From: Hysterangium stoloniferum
Lineage: Eukaryota; Basidiomycota; Agaricomycetes; Hysterangiales; Hysterangiaceae
Length of the DNA stretch: 64,000 bases
Assembly: GCA_015178975.1 (NCBI GenBank)
Contig: WHVD01000050.1
Coordinates: forward strand, 1 to 64,000
Reading direction: 5' to 3'
Under the pieces are notes generated by a model that saw only the letters and a program-made list of their open reading frames with translations, did not search any database and was not told the DNA's origin. Shown one piece after another: positions 21,967-33,910 of this stretch. The translations under genes and the position numbers were made by a program. Positions within the stretch are counted from its first letter, which is position 1. Every line of letters begins with the position of its first letter.

Positions 21967-23261
21967 TCAACTGAATTTGATTAAATATTAATTTTACAAC
22001 AAACAATATAAATATATACACTTTAGTGGATAAATAACTTTTAAAGTTTTGGGTTATCTTCCTTACCACAGTTTCATTGTGGTAAAACACTCCTTTTATT
22101 TTATTTATATTTTACACATTTTATTCATATTTTTTTTTCTATCCTTTATATTCTTTGAATATTGCACCATTTCATTAGTTTGAAGCTCTGTGTATACTTG
22201 TGGGTGCACTTGGCACCAAATGGAACTCAGACACACTTTTACCCAAGCACCACCACTTGTAAGACACAAACTAGGTCTACAGCGAGTGGTGATCAGGGTA
22301 ATGTGTCAGCTACCACATAGGTAGCATTATCTGAGCTAGCAAACACTTCTGGCCTTGAACTATTACAGTTGAGGCCTCCACTTGAATCATCCTTCCTCCC
22401 ATTCTACTCATTTCTTCATATATAGAATGGTCAGAACTTCCACCACTCTTCACACTCTTCAACTTCATCAATCTGGATTTAGGTCGATGCATGACTCAGA
22501 CTGTACCTGGTTGGTCTTCCATGGCCAGTGCTTGGTAAGGGTAGGGAGGATAGTCACAATTCATTGAATATACAAAATGTTATGGAAAATTCCTCATATT
22601 TTTAAGTGAGACTCTTTCCTCTGGCTATGACTACATGTTTTAGGGGTTTATATTTCATTACCCCAAAATTTGATCTTTAAGACTTGTATGCTCTTTTAAA
22701 ATATGCAGAAATATCATGGTTATACAAGATTATCTGGGTTGTTACCTAATCTTTGGGATAAAATGCATTCTCTAGTATCTCTGTGACTTTTAAAATGTCC
22801 ACAAACATTATAGTTAACCAAAATTACTCGGGTTATGACTTAATCTTTGGGATAAAATGCATTCTCTAGTATCTCTGTGACTTTTAAAATGTTCACAAAC
22901 ATTATAGTTAATTAAAATTATTTGGGTTATGACTTAATATTTGGGATGAAATGCATTCTCTTGTATATTATGCAAACTTTCAAATATAGTTCATATAATT
23001 TAAATTTATTTGGTTTAGAAAGTTAACCAGAACTATCTGGCCAACCAATCCATGTTGTGGAATTTATCCCCAAAAGGATAATCCATATATGTTTGTTTGA
23101 CTAACTTTTGTCAGATACAAGATAAATATTAATATTTCCTTATTTTCCATAATGTCATCTGATAGACTGAATTTGCTTAAATATTAATTTTACAACAAAC
23201 AATATAAATATATACACTTTAGTGGATAAATAACCTTTAAAGTTTTGGGTCATCCTCCTAG
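21967..23261. repeat. AT-rich block with 95-bp direct repeats at its ends and internal 94-bp tandem repeats
   Basis: A 95-bp sequence at about 21967-22063 recurs at about 23163-23261 in direct orientation. Between them are three to four units of a 94-bp repeat (about 22655-23000; the TTTGGGATAAAATGCATTC core recurs at about 22752 and 22846 and, changed, at 22940). The part at 22230-22560 has protein-like scraps with stops in every frame. The block may be a decayed element with terminal repeats. Confidence 0.6.
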
Positions 23262-23611
23262 GGTGGCTCACTATGTATTTAAGTCTGTAGCTAGCAGAGG
23301 GCTCCTTAGATCTTTTATCTTTGGATTCCCTCTGCTAGGTGATATGTAGTACACTGTGCTGGCACACATAATATATTTACTTTGGATTCCCTCTACTAGT
23401 GTCCCACTCAGCCAGCTATGTGAGTCATGTGAGCTAGAGAGTTACCCTTACAGAATAAAAGATCTCCCCAAGTGACTGGAACTGCTGTCATCATACATAC
23501 CTCAATTTGCACTTGACAACTCCAACCTTGATAGTAGAGACTCCAAGTCAAACTCAACCAACTTTGAGTTGGTACACAGTTCCCCTCACTCCCCACATGC
23601 TGCAAACACAA
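23262..23611 (+). other. Leader region of gypsy element 1
   Basis: It contains two copies of a TTTGGATTCCCTCTRCTAG string (near 23321 and 23383) and leads directly to the gag start at 23612. It may hold the rest of the 5' LTR; borders and primer site were not identified. Confidence 0.4.
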
Positions 23612-24770
23612 TGTCCGATATTACCCAAGTGATTAACCAGCATGCTCAAGACCTTCAAACCCTCTGGAATGAGCAGTTACAGGCCTTTAAAACTGCTCAG
23701 GCTGCTCCAGCTGTGCAGGATGTTAGAGTATGATACTACAGCTCTAACATAGTCTATTATGATCTCCATATTTTTCTGATATTTGTAGTATTTTTCCCAG
23801 CACTGTAGGTGCAGTATTGAGTGAGTTACCTTAGGTCGGTACCTCCTGTATAGGTGCTTAGATAAGCACCTAGTAGTATAGTCCACTGTGGGTGTGGGAA
23901 AGTCTCCTTAGTGTTTACTTTCCAATCACACTCACAGGGGTGTTCTGCAAAGTGTTATTCAACTGTTTCAACACAGGACCCTCCCTCTGCTGCAGCGGCA
24001 CCCACCATGGTACCCACCACATCTTCAACAATGGTCATACTGAAGATGCCTCTCCCAAATGGCTATGACGGTGATCACTCAAAATCTTGCACATTCTACA
24101 ATTAATGCCTCTATATCAGCATGAATGTCACAAAGTTTCCAACTGATGACCACAAGATCCATTGGGTTGTGTCACTCATGAAGACAGGTTGGGTGGCACT
24201 CTTCACAAATTGACTCATGAAGTCATGGATGATGGGTAAGTTGACTGGGACTTGGGGGATTTGTGACACTTTTCAGAAGGGAATTCTTCCCACTGAAAGA
24301 GGGAAAGGTAGCACATGTGAAGCTCAAAGGCATAAGTTACTACCAGGGTCACTGAACAGTCAATGAATACATGACGAATTCTGTGAGCTCATTGACCTCA
24401 CTGGTTACATGGACTCCCTGCAGAGTGTTATGCAGTATGGGCATGGTCTGAACTGGGGCATCCAGACTTCCATTGCAACAATGGAGAAACCACCTGACAA
24501 TGATGATGAAGAGGCTTGGTACACATCTGCAGCTCACCATGGTCTTACAACTGCTGCCAACCTGGCCAAATCAGCCATAACTGTCCTCAGAGGCAACATA
24601 GGATCCATGCACTATTGGAAGACCTCAATGATGAAGACCAGGATGTTGCAAGGGAACTCCTGCTTGCAGAAGCCAACATCCAATTCACTCAGGCAAGGAC
24701 AGTCGAAGTTGAGGACTCCCCCTGACATGTTGAGTCAGAGGCACTGGAGGCACCCCAAGGTTTGTGGAGT
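23612..24770 (+). pseudogene. Gypsy 1 gag
   Basis: Starts MSDITQVINQHAQDLQTLW at 23612, is split by the solo LTR at 23721-23973, and continues with LKMPLPNGYDGD, a usual gag sentence before the capsid region. Later scraps run to about 24730 (TAANLAKSAITVLRG and similar). Stops are frequent. The intact protein would form the particle shell. Confidence 0.65.
23721..23973. repeat. Solo LTR, family D, with TSD CAGGA
   Basis: 253 bp, TGTTAGAGTATG...TTTCAACA, flanked by CAGGA at 23716-23720 and 23974-23978. A related piece is at 36268-36461. Confidence 0.9.
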
Positions 24771-25106
24771 TTGAAACCCTTTTAAAAATCCTAATATTTG
24801 GCCAAATTTTCTAAGAATTCTTTGAACTGTTAAATTATTTGAAATCATTAAGTTTTAGTAGGATTTTCCAAAGTGGAAAATCATATCTGAAAACTTTAAA
24901 TATTTGTATTAAAAAGCTCTGACTAATGATGCTTCCTGATAAAAATATTTAAAATTTTCAGATATGATTTTCTACTTTGGAAAATCCTGCTAAAACTTAA
25001 AATTTTCAAATAATTCATCAGTTCAAAGAATTCTTAGAAAATTTGGCCAAATATTAGGATTTTCAAAAGGTTTTAAAACTCCACAAACCTTGGGATGCCT
25101 CCAGTG
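24742..25106. mobile_element. CACTA-like MITE (foldback) with TSD AGG
   Basis: 365 bp with arms of about 150 bp, starting CACTGGAGGC and ending in the reverse complement, flanked by AGG at 24739-24741 and 25107-25109. A CACT start with 3-bp duplication fits the CACTA/EnSpm superfamily. No coding sequence. Confidence 0.75.
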
Positions 25107-25389
25107 AGGATTTTCCCACCGGCAGCAAGTGAAGGGTACACCCTCATTGCTTCATTCAAATAGATTTAGTGTTCTCTCGGTTGATGATGTACATACCTCC
25201 AATATATCCTCTGCTCAATTGAAACCACATGAACATACCATAAATTGAGTTGTACCTGACCCCACGACACCCCCCCCTCACCGTCCTCATCTCAGGAGGC
25301 CTGCATGGGAGTGCCATTTACCCAAATCATTCATTATTTCCTCCACTGTGTCTGCCAAATTCCTATACCTGAAGGTTGAGATTTAGACC

Positions 25390-25776
25390 ATGGATACAGG
25401 GCTCCATCTATCCACTTGTGCTCTCATTGATTGCAGCACAAATTATTTGTTCATTGATTGGGACTACATACACACTAATTCGATCTCCACTCAGATGCTG
25501 ACCTACCCGATCCACATCTATAAAGTTGATGGGACATCCAACAAAGCCAGTTCAATCATAGAGATGGCTGAACAGTCCTGCACTACAAGGATCACTCAGA
25601 GAGAGCTCTGTTCAGTCACCCAAATAGGAAAGGAGTCCATTCTCCTAGGTTATACTTGGCTTAGGGACCACAATCCCGAGATAGACTGGCAGACCCAGGA
25701 GGTTAAGATGACCCAATGCTCTCCACAGTGGAAAAAGTGTCAAATCTTAACCATGAAAGGATGTGCTGATATTTGA
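25390..25776 (+). pseudogene. Gypsy 1 protease
   Basis: A 128-codon open stretch holds the retropepsin start ALIDCSTNYLFID, where ALIDSGA...FID is usual; the catalytic Asp remains but the following Ser-Gly is Cys-Ser. Downstream is ILLGYTWLRDHNPEIDW, the conserved gypsy sentence LGxxWLxxHNPxIDW. Probably inactive. Confidence 0.8.
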
Positions 25777-25827
25777 CAGTTACAGGCCTGTTGACTTGCA
25801 CCTGCTCCGGATTTCACAATCGAATAA

Positions 25828-27050
25828 TTGGAGGGGATCCCTGATTCGATCATCATAGACTCAGACAATGAAGAGGACCAGCCAGACGAATCCCTTGAGG
25901 ATGCTGATCACCTATTTGCAACCACTATTCATCCTGAGCAGAGGTCAGAAATAATTCATGCAACTACAACCACCTCACAGCAACTTGCAGAGGTGGAGGC
26001 AAGGTTCTATGCACCATCTCCAAAAGGCTTTCATGAGGTCATCCCTGAATACCTCCATGGTTTCAAAGATGTGTTCTCCAAGGAGTCATTTGACTCCCTG
26101 CCAGACCAAAAGCCTTGGGATCATACAATTGAGTTGGTTCCTGATGCCAAGCTGGCCAACTGCAAGGTCTATCCCATGTCACTGAATGAACAGGTGGAAC
26201 TCGATGCCTTCCTTGCAGAGAATCTCACAACTGGTCATATATGCCCATCTAAATTGCCAATGGCCTCTCTGGTCTTCTTTATCAAGAAGAAGGACAGTTC
26301 CATCCAATTAGTACAGGACTATAGGCTTGTAACATGATGACCATTAAAAATCGATACCCACTCCCCCTCATCTCAGAGCTGGTAAATTGATTGAAGGGTG
26401 CATGGTATTTCACAAAGCTAAATGTCCACTGGGGGTATAACAACATTCAAATTACAGAAGGAGACGAGTGGAAGGTGGCATTTTAAACCAATCAAAGTCT
26501 ATTTGAACCACTGGTAATGTTCTTTGGACTCACGAACAGCCCAGTGACATTTCAGAGCATGATGAACAACATATTTTGTGATCTGATCATGGAAGGGATG
26601 GTCTGCATCTACCTTGATGACATCCTGATCTTCACCAGGACACTTGAAGAACATCAACATGTTCTCATGCTGGTCTTGGACCATCTCTGTGCATACAAGC
26701 TGTATCTGAAGCTGGAGAAGTGCAAGTTCAAAAAGACACAGGTCGAATACCTTGGCCTTATTGTCTTGGAAAATCAAGCTGAAATGGATCCAGTCGAGGT
26801 AGCTGGTGTGCAAGAGTGGCCTGCCCTGACAAACCAAAAGGAGATACAAGCCTTTCTGGGGTTTGTCAACTTCTATCGACGATTCATCTGCAATTTCTCC
26901 CACCACACCCAACCACTGTTTGATTTAACTCACAAGGAGACTCTGTGGAAATGGTCCTCAGCCGAAAACAATTCCTTCCTCCTTCTCAAGGACCTCATGA
27001 CAAGTGCACCGACATTGACAACACCAGACAACTCTAAGCCATTCTGAGTA
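25828..27050 (+). pseudogene. Gypsy 1 reverse transcriptase
   Basis: Frames 25828-26337 and 26517-27047 give the order FKDVFSKESFDSLP, PLxxNEQVELDAFL, SLVFFIKKKDSSIQLVQDYR, FGLTNSPVTFQSMMN, the catalytic YLDDILIFT, and IQAFLGFVNFYRRFI. Between 26335 and 26500 there are at least six stops. The domain would copy element RNA into DNA; this copy cannot. Confidence 0.85.
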
Positions 27051-27370
27051 GAGGCAGATGCTTCCAACTACGCCATGGAGGCTGTCTTGTCATAACAACA
27101 TAAGGACCTGAAGTGGTACCCAATCACCTTCTACTCAAGAGTCTATCACCCATTTAACACAATTATGAGATCCATGACAAGGAGATGCTTGCCATCATCT
27201 GTGCTTTCGAGGAATGGAGACACTTTCTCCAAGGTGCACAATTCCTGGTCAAAGTCTGGACAGATCACAAAAACTTGCAGTACTTCATGTTGTCGAAGAA
27301 ACTCAACTACAGACAAGCATGGTGGTCATTGTTTTTAGAACAGTTTGACTTCAAACTGCACCACTGACCA
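27051..27370 (+). pseudogene. Gypsy 1 RNase H
   Basis: Scraps [34 protein letters not shown] and [12 protein letters not shown] follow the usual gypsy RNase H order (first Asp, Glu, second Asp all visible), with frame breaks at about 27100 and 27185. Confidence 0.8.
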
Positions 27371-27379
27371 GGTTGTTCG

Positions 27380-28574
27380 ATGGGCAAACCCAATGCACTG
27401 TCTTGCCAATCTGACCGTGGCTCAGGTGAGGGGGACAATTCCAACCTCACCCTGCTCAAGCTGGAAGTGCTTGTGGTTTGGGCCTTGGAAGGAGTCTCTA
27501 TTGGTGAGCCAGATCAAGAGTTCCTCACAGTAATTCATCAAGGGAACCAGGATGGTGAACAAGATGAATTGGTCATGAAGGTGGTAAAAGAACTGTGCAA
27601 GTCAAAGGGGTACTCAATTCGGTCAGCAGAGTGGTTGGAAGAGGATGGGCTGGTGCTGTATCAAGGTAATATCTACATCCCAACTGACCCTGAGTTGAAA
27701 TGTAGAATGATCAAACAACACCACAATTCCCAGATCGCAGGCCACACTGGTCAGTGGAAGATGTTGGAACTCATAAGCCAAACATTTTGGTGGCCAGGCA
27801 TATCTCATTACATCAGACAGTACATGAAGACATGTGATACATGTATGCATACCAAGTTTCAACAGCAAATTCTGATTGGAGAACTGCACCTGAACCCCAC
27901 TCCAACCGATCATTGGGAGATGACCAGTATCAACTTCATCTTCAACCTACCAAAGTCTCAGGGATACAACTTGATCATGGTGGTTGTAAATCTCATGATG
28001 AAATGGGGTCACTTCATCCTGACACGTAAGACTGTAGACTTCATGGGAGTGGCCAGAATCTTCTCCAACAATGTGTGGAAACACTATGGGCTACCTGAGT
28101 ACATCCTTTCCAATCATGGGCCCCAATTTGCAAGTCAGTTCACTTGGGAGTTATACAAGCTTCTTGACAGCCAACCATTCTATTCAACGGCCTATCACCC
28201 CAGTTTTACAGACAAATGGAGCAAGTCAACCAGGACCTTGAGACCTATCTATCCATATTCATTAATCAGCGTCAATATGACTGGGTGGTCAACCTTCTAC
28301 CAGAGTTCCAGTACAATAACCACATTCACTCATCTACCCAGCATACACCCTTTATGCTTGACCAGGGACACAACCTGCGAATGGGTTTCAAACCAAACCT
28401 CCACTCCGACAAGGTCGAATTGGCAAATAAATCAAAGGCCAAGGACGACATGGCAAAGCACTACAATTGTCACCAAAACCCTGCACCAGCTTTTGAGAAG
28501 GATGATTGCATTTTCCTTGTGACATTCATATGGATCAAGAAACTTTCACACCTTCAACTCAGATCCTTCAAGGT
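27380..28574 (+). pseudogene. Gypsy 1 integrase
   Basis: An open stretch of 380 codons (27380-28522). The N-terminal HHCC zinc site is visible (HHNSQIAGHTG, then CDTCMHTK). In the core the first catalytic Asp is replaced (TSINFIF, where VDF is expected) and the second lies in a changed SNHGPQF (SDRGPQF expected), both G-to-A type changes. The C-terminal part continues in another frame to 28574, where the LTR at 28575 cuts it before any chromodomain. It is therefore inactive despite the long frame. Confidence 0.85.
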
Positions 28575-29312
28575 TGTTATGACCATGTCGCAACCCGACG
28601 GTCCCTGAGATTATCACCACCTATCAACGATTCAAGTCATCATTCAAGTCATCACATCAGAAACTGTCGGTCTCCCAATGCTGATGTATGCTTTCGAGGT
28701 GAAACTCCATTTATGCCCACATCAAAATATACTTGTACTATCTGGTTAAACTCTGATATGTCCCTTTTATTATGATGATCCATTCTACTCTATGTTTCAC
28801 ATATGTCTATATATACTTGTAACCCTCAGACTATTTCCTTTTCTTGTAATTCTGCTCTCGGTTATTTCACGACCTCTGAACTAATCGTAACCTTCCCGTT
28901 CCTAGTCAAGCTTATTTGTCAATACTGCTTTCCACTCTTCTCCTAGTTAGTATTTTCTAGGCACCAAATATTTGTATATGAACCCGCTGTAGTTGTAGTT
29001 ACTAGGCAATCAGAATATTGACTCAGAATACCCTCTTACACCTCTAGAAGTCTCATACTAAGTACTCCACTATCTGCCTGCACATGCACTTGCCCACTCT
29101 CGGTCTCCAACCCCTTGGCCCAACACTCGACTTATCCTTCGGTCCCGATCGGTAACTCGCTGAGAGGAATTTGTTAGGACTAGTCTTTGCCCATCCAAAA
29201 TTTAAGGACACCCGACAGATAATTGGGAGGGTGCAGCACATAAGCTGAAGCCAAGTCCTTCCGATCAGTCCCCGTCAGCCTACCAACATCAGTCAGTTTT
29301 CAGTTCTTAACA
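28575..29312 (+). repeat. LTR, family A/B, + orientation (left of gypsy 2)
   Basis: 738 bp, TGTTATGACC...TTCTTAACA. Left flank AAGGT (gypsy 1), right flank GTATA (gypsy 2). If it is the 5' LTR of gypsy 2, the primer site should follow at 29313; GTATATTCTGATTTC there is not a standard match. It holds the shared AAATTTAAGGACA and GCAGCACATAAGCTGAAGCC blocks. Confidence 0.85.
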
Positions 29313-29349
29313 GTATATTCTGATTTCACACTCGCATTTTCCATTAATC

Positions 29350-30640
29350 ATGCCTCTGAAAAAAAGAGATGCCAAGCCAAGTGGTGAAGCAGAATCTTCC
29401 ACTCTCAAGTCTCCTTTCCTGTATACAGCCCGAGCCACCTTGAGAACCCCACAACCAGAAACCTCTGAAGAATCCCACTTTGTGGAAATTACTGGTGATG
29501 CTGAAGAAATTACTGAAGCAGCCAAACCCGAAGCACCTGAAGAGGATAACAATCAATCAGCTCCGGAACCTGAACACGAGGATGGGGACCAACCCGTGCC
29601 TCAGGCTAGTGGTTCTAAGAAGTCCGTGAAACAAAAACCAGACTTTGATCCCAACAAGACATGGGAATTGTTATCAGGTACCCTAGGATCCCTTAACAAA
29701 TTCCTTAAAAGCAATACCAAGGAAAAAGAACCTGGGCAAACCCGAGTCAACAAACCTGAACCGTTTACCGGCTCAAACCTGAAGAAATTGCCAACATTTC
29801 TTATGCAATGTTGATTCAACTTTTGGGATCGCCCGGCTGTGTTCGCAATGGATGACCAAAAGGTAAATTTTGCACTCTCATACCTTAAGGATTCCACAGC
29901 AGCCTGGTTTGAACCCACATTCTCCGGCCTCACCTCTGAAGATCCCGATTGGCTTCACGATTGGGATGCCTTTGTTGAGGAACTCAAAACAAACTTTGGT
30001 CCCTACAACCAAACTGGCGATGCCGAAACCGTGCTTTCTAATCTCAAAATGAAAGACACCCAGCGCATCACCAATTACATCGTCCAGTTCAACAACCTTG
30101 CCGTGTGTTGCGACTGGGGTGATTTGGCCCTCTGTTACCAGTTTTACTCCAGCCTCCCATCTCACCTCAAAGATGAAGTTTCCAAAGGAGAGACCGGCAA
30201 ACCGAAGACTCTCCCTCTCATGCATCTAAAGGCCCAAAACACGGATGCCCGATACTGGGAATGACGTTCGGAAATCAGTCATGAAAACCCATCGGACAAA
30301 AAATCATCGGACAATAGGAATGCCAACAAGTCTGGTAATCAAAGCACCAATAGTAGCAACTTGAACTCTGATAAGAAGTCCGAAAACAAGGGTTCTACCG
30401 ACAAAAAAGGCAAACAGTCAAATAAGTCTCAAGATAAAGACAAACCCGACTTAACTGGCAAACTCAGCTCCGATGGCAAGCTCCTACCACAGGAAAAGCA
30501 ACGCTGAATGGACAACAACCTTTGTTTGTTGTGCACAGATCCCGGACACTGAGTCACCACATGCCCAAAGGCCACAAAAGCCTGATCGGCCAATACAGCC
30601 ACAACCTCACAACCAGCTAAGCCGGCTGCTGAGTCAAAAA
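29350..30640 (+). pseudogene. Gypsy 2 gag
   Basis: Starts at ATG 29350, shortly after the LTR. The acidic N-terminal part (rich in E and P) is open to a stop at 29812; the capsid part resumes (VFAMDDQKVNFALSYLKDS, WLHDWDAFVEELKTNFGPY) to a stop at 30262. A zinc knuckle, CLLCTDPGH...C, lies near 30520-30560 with a stop after the histidine. The intact protein would build the particle and bind RNA. Confidence 0.8.
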
Positions 30641-30665
30641 AAGATTAAGCAACTCTCTGGATTCC

Positions 30666-31115
30666 ATGCATTTGGAGAGTTGCATTGAATCTCCCTGCAC
30701 ACCGGAAAATTGTCATCTTAATGCATCCGCCCTGTATGATCCTAATTCCTTGTTTATAAATCTTACTTTGGAACCCCTCAGGAGTCTCACCTTTCGAGCT
30801 CTCATAGATTCAGGTTCAACCCATTGTTTTATAAATACAAGTTTTTCCTGAAAAAATCAGTTAAAAACCTATGCAATAGATCTGATTCCGCTCCGACTCT
30901 TTGATGGTACCTCAAACTCCATAATCTCGCAAGCCTGTGAACTCCGACTTCAGTTCCCATGTGGAACCTTTCAGACAGTTATGTTTTTTGTAACACAGTT
31001 GGACCCGAGCTGCTCCATGGTTCTAGGACATAACTGGCTCACCCGCTACAATCCATTGATTGATTGGGTATTGGGCATATCTATTTCTGAACCCCATTGG
31101 CACCTGATATGACTG
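30666..31115 (+). pseudogene. Gypsy 2 protease
   Basis: The retropepsin motif ALIDSGSTHCFI is visible near 30800 (frame 30666-30851) with the catalytic Asp-Ser-Gly kept. The downstream VLGHNWLTRYNPLIDW sentence is near 31020. A stop sits between them. Confidence 0.8.
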
Positions 31116-31329
31116 GTCCGTTTCCACCTGTTTTGGCAAATATGGCCTCTATGGCACCTCTGGCCCCCATGGCAAATCTGAGCTCTCCGCCACCCGTCTC
31201 TCTAATAAATGCCACAGCTTTTATGAGAGCCATCAAGTTGGATAGCTCCTGAGCATTTACAGTCAATCTTAAAGTTGACAAAGTCACCGGTCACTTTGCA
31301 TCCCCAGTGACCGGACCGATCACAGATTT

Positions 31330-32075
31330 GGAAGGTGTTCCAGAAAATACCATGAATTTGCAGATGTCTTCAGTAAACAAAAAGCTGATCGACTTGCCCC
31401 ACACAGGCCTTATGATTTGAAAATTGATATTGAAGAAGGTTCACATCTGCCCCTAGGCCCAGTTTATCCTCTCTCGCAGTCTGAATTATCAGCTATCTGA
31501 GATCCCTTGGATGAACACTTGGCTATAGGTTTTATCCGACCCTCAAAGTCTCCTTATGGAGCCCCTGTCCTATTTGTTCAGAAAAAAGATGGTTCCCTTC
31601 GGCTTTGCGTTGACTTTTGAGGACTAAATGTGATCACTTGAAAAGATATGTACCCATTACCACTAATCTCCAATTTACTCGATGCCCCTCAGAAGGCCCG
31701 AATCTATACAAAGATAGATCTCAAGCATGCCTATCATTTGGTTCAGATTGCCAAAGGCGACGAATGGAAAACGGCTTTTCGCACTTGCTATGGCTCCTTC
31801 AAATGGTTAGTGATGCCTTTTGGCCTCACCAACACTCCATCAGTTTTTCAACATTTTATCAATGATGTCTTTTCCGACCTCCTTGATGTCTTTGTCATTG
31901 TGTACTTAGATGACATCCTCATATTCTCCGAAGATCCTACACTTCATGATGATCATGTTTGTGAAGTCCTCCAGAGACTCTGAAAACATGGTCTTTTCAC
32001 AAATGGTAAAAAATGTTCTTTTAATGTCGACACAGTTGAATATTTAGGTTTAATGATGGGACGGTCTCCACATGG
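31330..32075 (+). pseudogene. Gypsy 2 reverse transcriptase
   Basis: FADVFSKQKADRLAPHRPYD near 31360, [20 protein letters not shown] near 31560, then an open stretch 31648-31983 with [36 protein letters not shown] and the catalytic YLDDILIFS. Single stops interrupt at 31498, 31618 and 31981, and a frame change lies at about 32065. Confidence 0.85.
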
Positions 32076-32720
32076 ATGAGTCTAAAATTCAAGTCATTCA
32101 ATATTGGCCGGAACCCCGGAAGGTTAAGGATATTCAGTCCTTTTTAGGCTTCGCCAATTTTTATCATCGTTTCATTCACAACTACTCAAAAATTACTGTT
32201 CCTCTCACTCGTCTTACCCATAAAGATGCCCCATGGAATTTCTCCAAAGAATGCCAAACAGCATTCCGAGAATTGAAAAGTGCATTTACATCTGCCCCTA
32301 TTTTGTCGCACTGGAAGCCCGATGTTCAACTCATTGTGGAAACTGATGCCTCGGATTATGCACTTGCTGCGATATTGTCCATTTTGGACACCGATGGTGA
32401 AGTTCACCCAGTAGCCTTTTGTCTCGCACACTTTTGGCACCTGAACTCAACTACGATGTTCACGATAAAGAACTACTTGCGATATTTGAAGCTTTCAAAA
32501 CATGGCGACATTATTTGGAAGGATTGGCTCACCCGATAGATGTTATTACTGACCACAAAAATTTAGTTTATTTTTCAACCACAAAACTCCTCACCCATCG
32601 GCAAGCCCGATGGTCCGAATTCCTCTCTGCTTTCAATATGGTAATCCACTTCCGTCCCGGCTACCTTGGTGGAAAACCTGACACTATGACTAGACGATGG
32701 GATGTCTATCCTAAAGAGGG
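32072..32720 (+). pseudogene. Gypsy 2 connection and RNase H
   Basis: Open from 32072: IQSFLGFANFYHRFIHNYSK, then ETDASDYALAAIL with the first catalytic Asp; a shift near 32430 leads to [20 protein letters not shown] and [15 protein letters not shown] with the remaining acidic residues. The end is [19 protein letters not shown]. Confidence 0.85.
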
Positions 32721-32959
32721 GAGTAGTGACTATGCCACAGTTAATCCACATAATTTCAAGCCCATGTTTTCATCGGAACAACTGTCCATGTCTATCCGAG
32801 CCACTTACCTCATTCATCCAGTCTTGTGAAGTGTTATCCTTATGGATACTGAAAGGTTACATCAAGATATACTATCAGCAATTCCATTAGACCCAGTCAC
32901 CAAAGCACACCTCAATAAACCGTCTGACCCCAATCAACCCTGATGGTCATTAGACTCAC

Positions 32960-33910
32960 AAGGTTTCATTAGACTTGACAACCACATCTATGTACCGGAT
33001 TCCGATACTCTTCGGCTGTGAATCCTACAACATAAGCATGACCACCCGATCTCGGGACACTTCGGCCTCAATAAGACTCTTTCACTCATTAGAAGAGAAT
33101 ATACATGGCCCAGCATCTGAGAATTCATTAAGCACTATTGAAAATCTTGTACAATGTGTTTATGCTCTAAATCACAGTGACACAAACCATATGGCCTACT
33201 CAAACAATTACCGATACAGGAAAAACCCTGGAACTCAATTTCTATGGATTTCATTGAGCACCTACTGGGATCTGAAGGTCATACAGCAATCCTAGTTGTT
33301 GTTGATTGGCTCTCAAAGCAAAGTATTTTCATTCCAATACATGACACGATAACATCTGTACAGTTAGCCGAATTGTTTGTCACCCATGTATTTTCCAAAC
33401 ATGGTGTTCCATCACATGTCACATCCAATCGCAGATCCAAGTTTGTCTCTCGCTTTTTTAGGTCACTTGGAAAAGCACTAGACATGAAATTACACTTCAC
33501 TTCGGGCTATCACCTGGAAGGCGACGGCCAAACCGAACACATGAATCAAACTTTGAAACAGTACATTTGTGTCTATTGTAACTATCAACAAGACAATTGG
33601 AAATCACTACTACCACTAGCCGAATTTGCATATAACAACACACTGAATGCCACTACTGGCATTTCGCCTTTCTTCACAAACAAAGGCTACAACCCCAATA
33701 TCGCAATCCACCCGGAATGCAATCTCGCATCCACTTGTGCTCAAGACTTTGTTACAAACCTTGACAAGCTACATAAAGAACTTTGTAAAACTATCACAAT
33801 GGCCCAAGAATGATACCAACAGTCCGTGGATAAGAATCAACTTCCGCCTCCTGATTTCAAGATCAGAGATCAAGTATTCATTAAAGCCGAGTTTTTCCAA
33901 ACTACTAGAC
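32960..33910 (+). pseudogene. Gypsy 2 integrase, C-terminally cut
   Basis: The zinc-binding region is broken (HDHPISGHFG near 33035, then a CTMC near 33150). The core is open for 189 codons (33244-33813): first Asp in VVVDWLSKQ, second Asp changed (SNRRSKFVSR, SDRGSEF expected), glutamate in the DGQTEHMNQ segment. It ends VFIKAEFFQTTR and is cut at 33910, so no chromodomain or 3' part remains. Confidence 0.85.

Larger units (their letters stand above)
23612..28574 (+). mobile_element. Gypsy element 1, decayed, with two insertions
   Basis: Gag, protease, reverse transcriptase, RNase H and integrase occur in Ty3/gypsy order, all with stops and frame breaks and with almost no CpG. It is interrupted by a solo LTR (23721-23973) and a CACTA-like MITE (24742-25106), and it is cut at 28574 by the LTR at 28575. 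Confidence 0.85.
29313..33910 (+). mobile_element. Gypsy element 2, internal region, 3' end missing
   Basis: Gag to integrase in order, less decayed than gypsy 1 and with more CpG. It ends inside the integrase C-terminal domain at 33910, where an LTR of opposite orientation begins. Most premature stops are TGA or TAG at places where Arg (CGA) or Gln (CAG) codons are expected, fitting C-to-T decay. Confidence 0.85.

Noticed and set aside
22740-22990. CRISPR-like array
   Set aside because: The 94-bp units are continuous tandem repeats without unique spacers, in an AT-rich eukaryotic repeat block.
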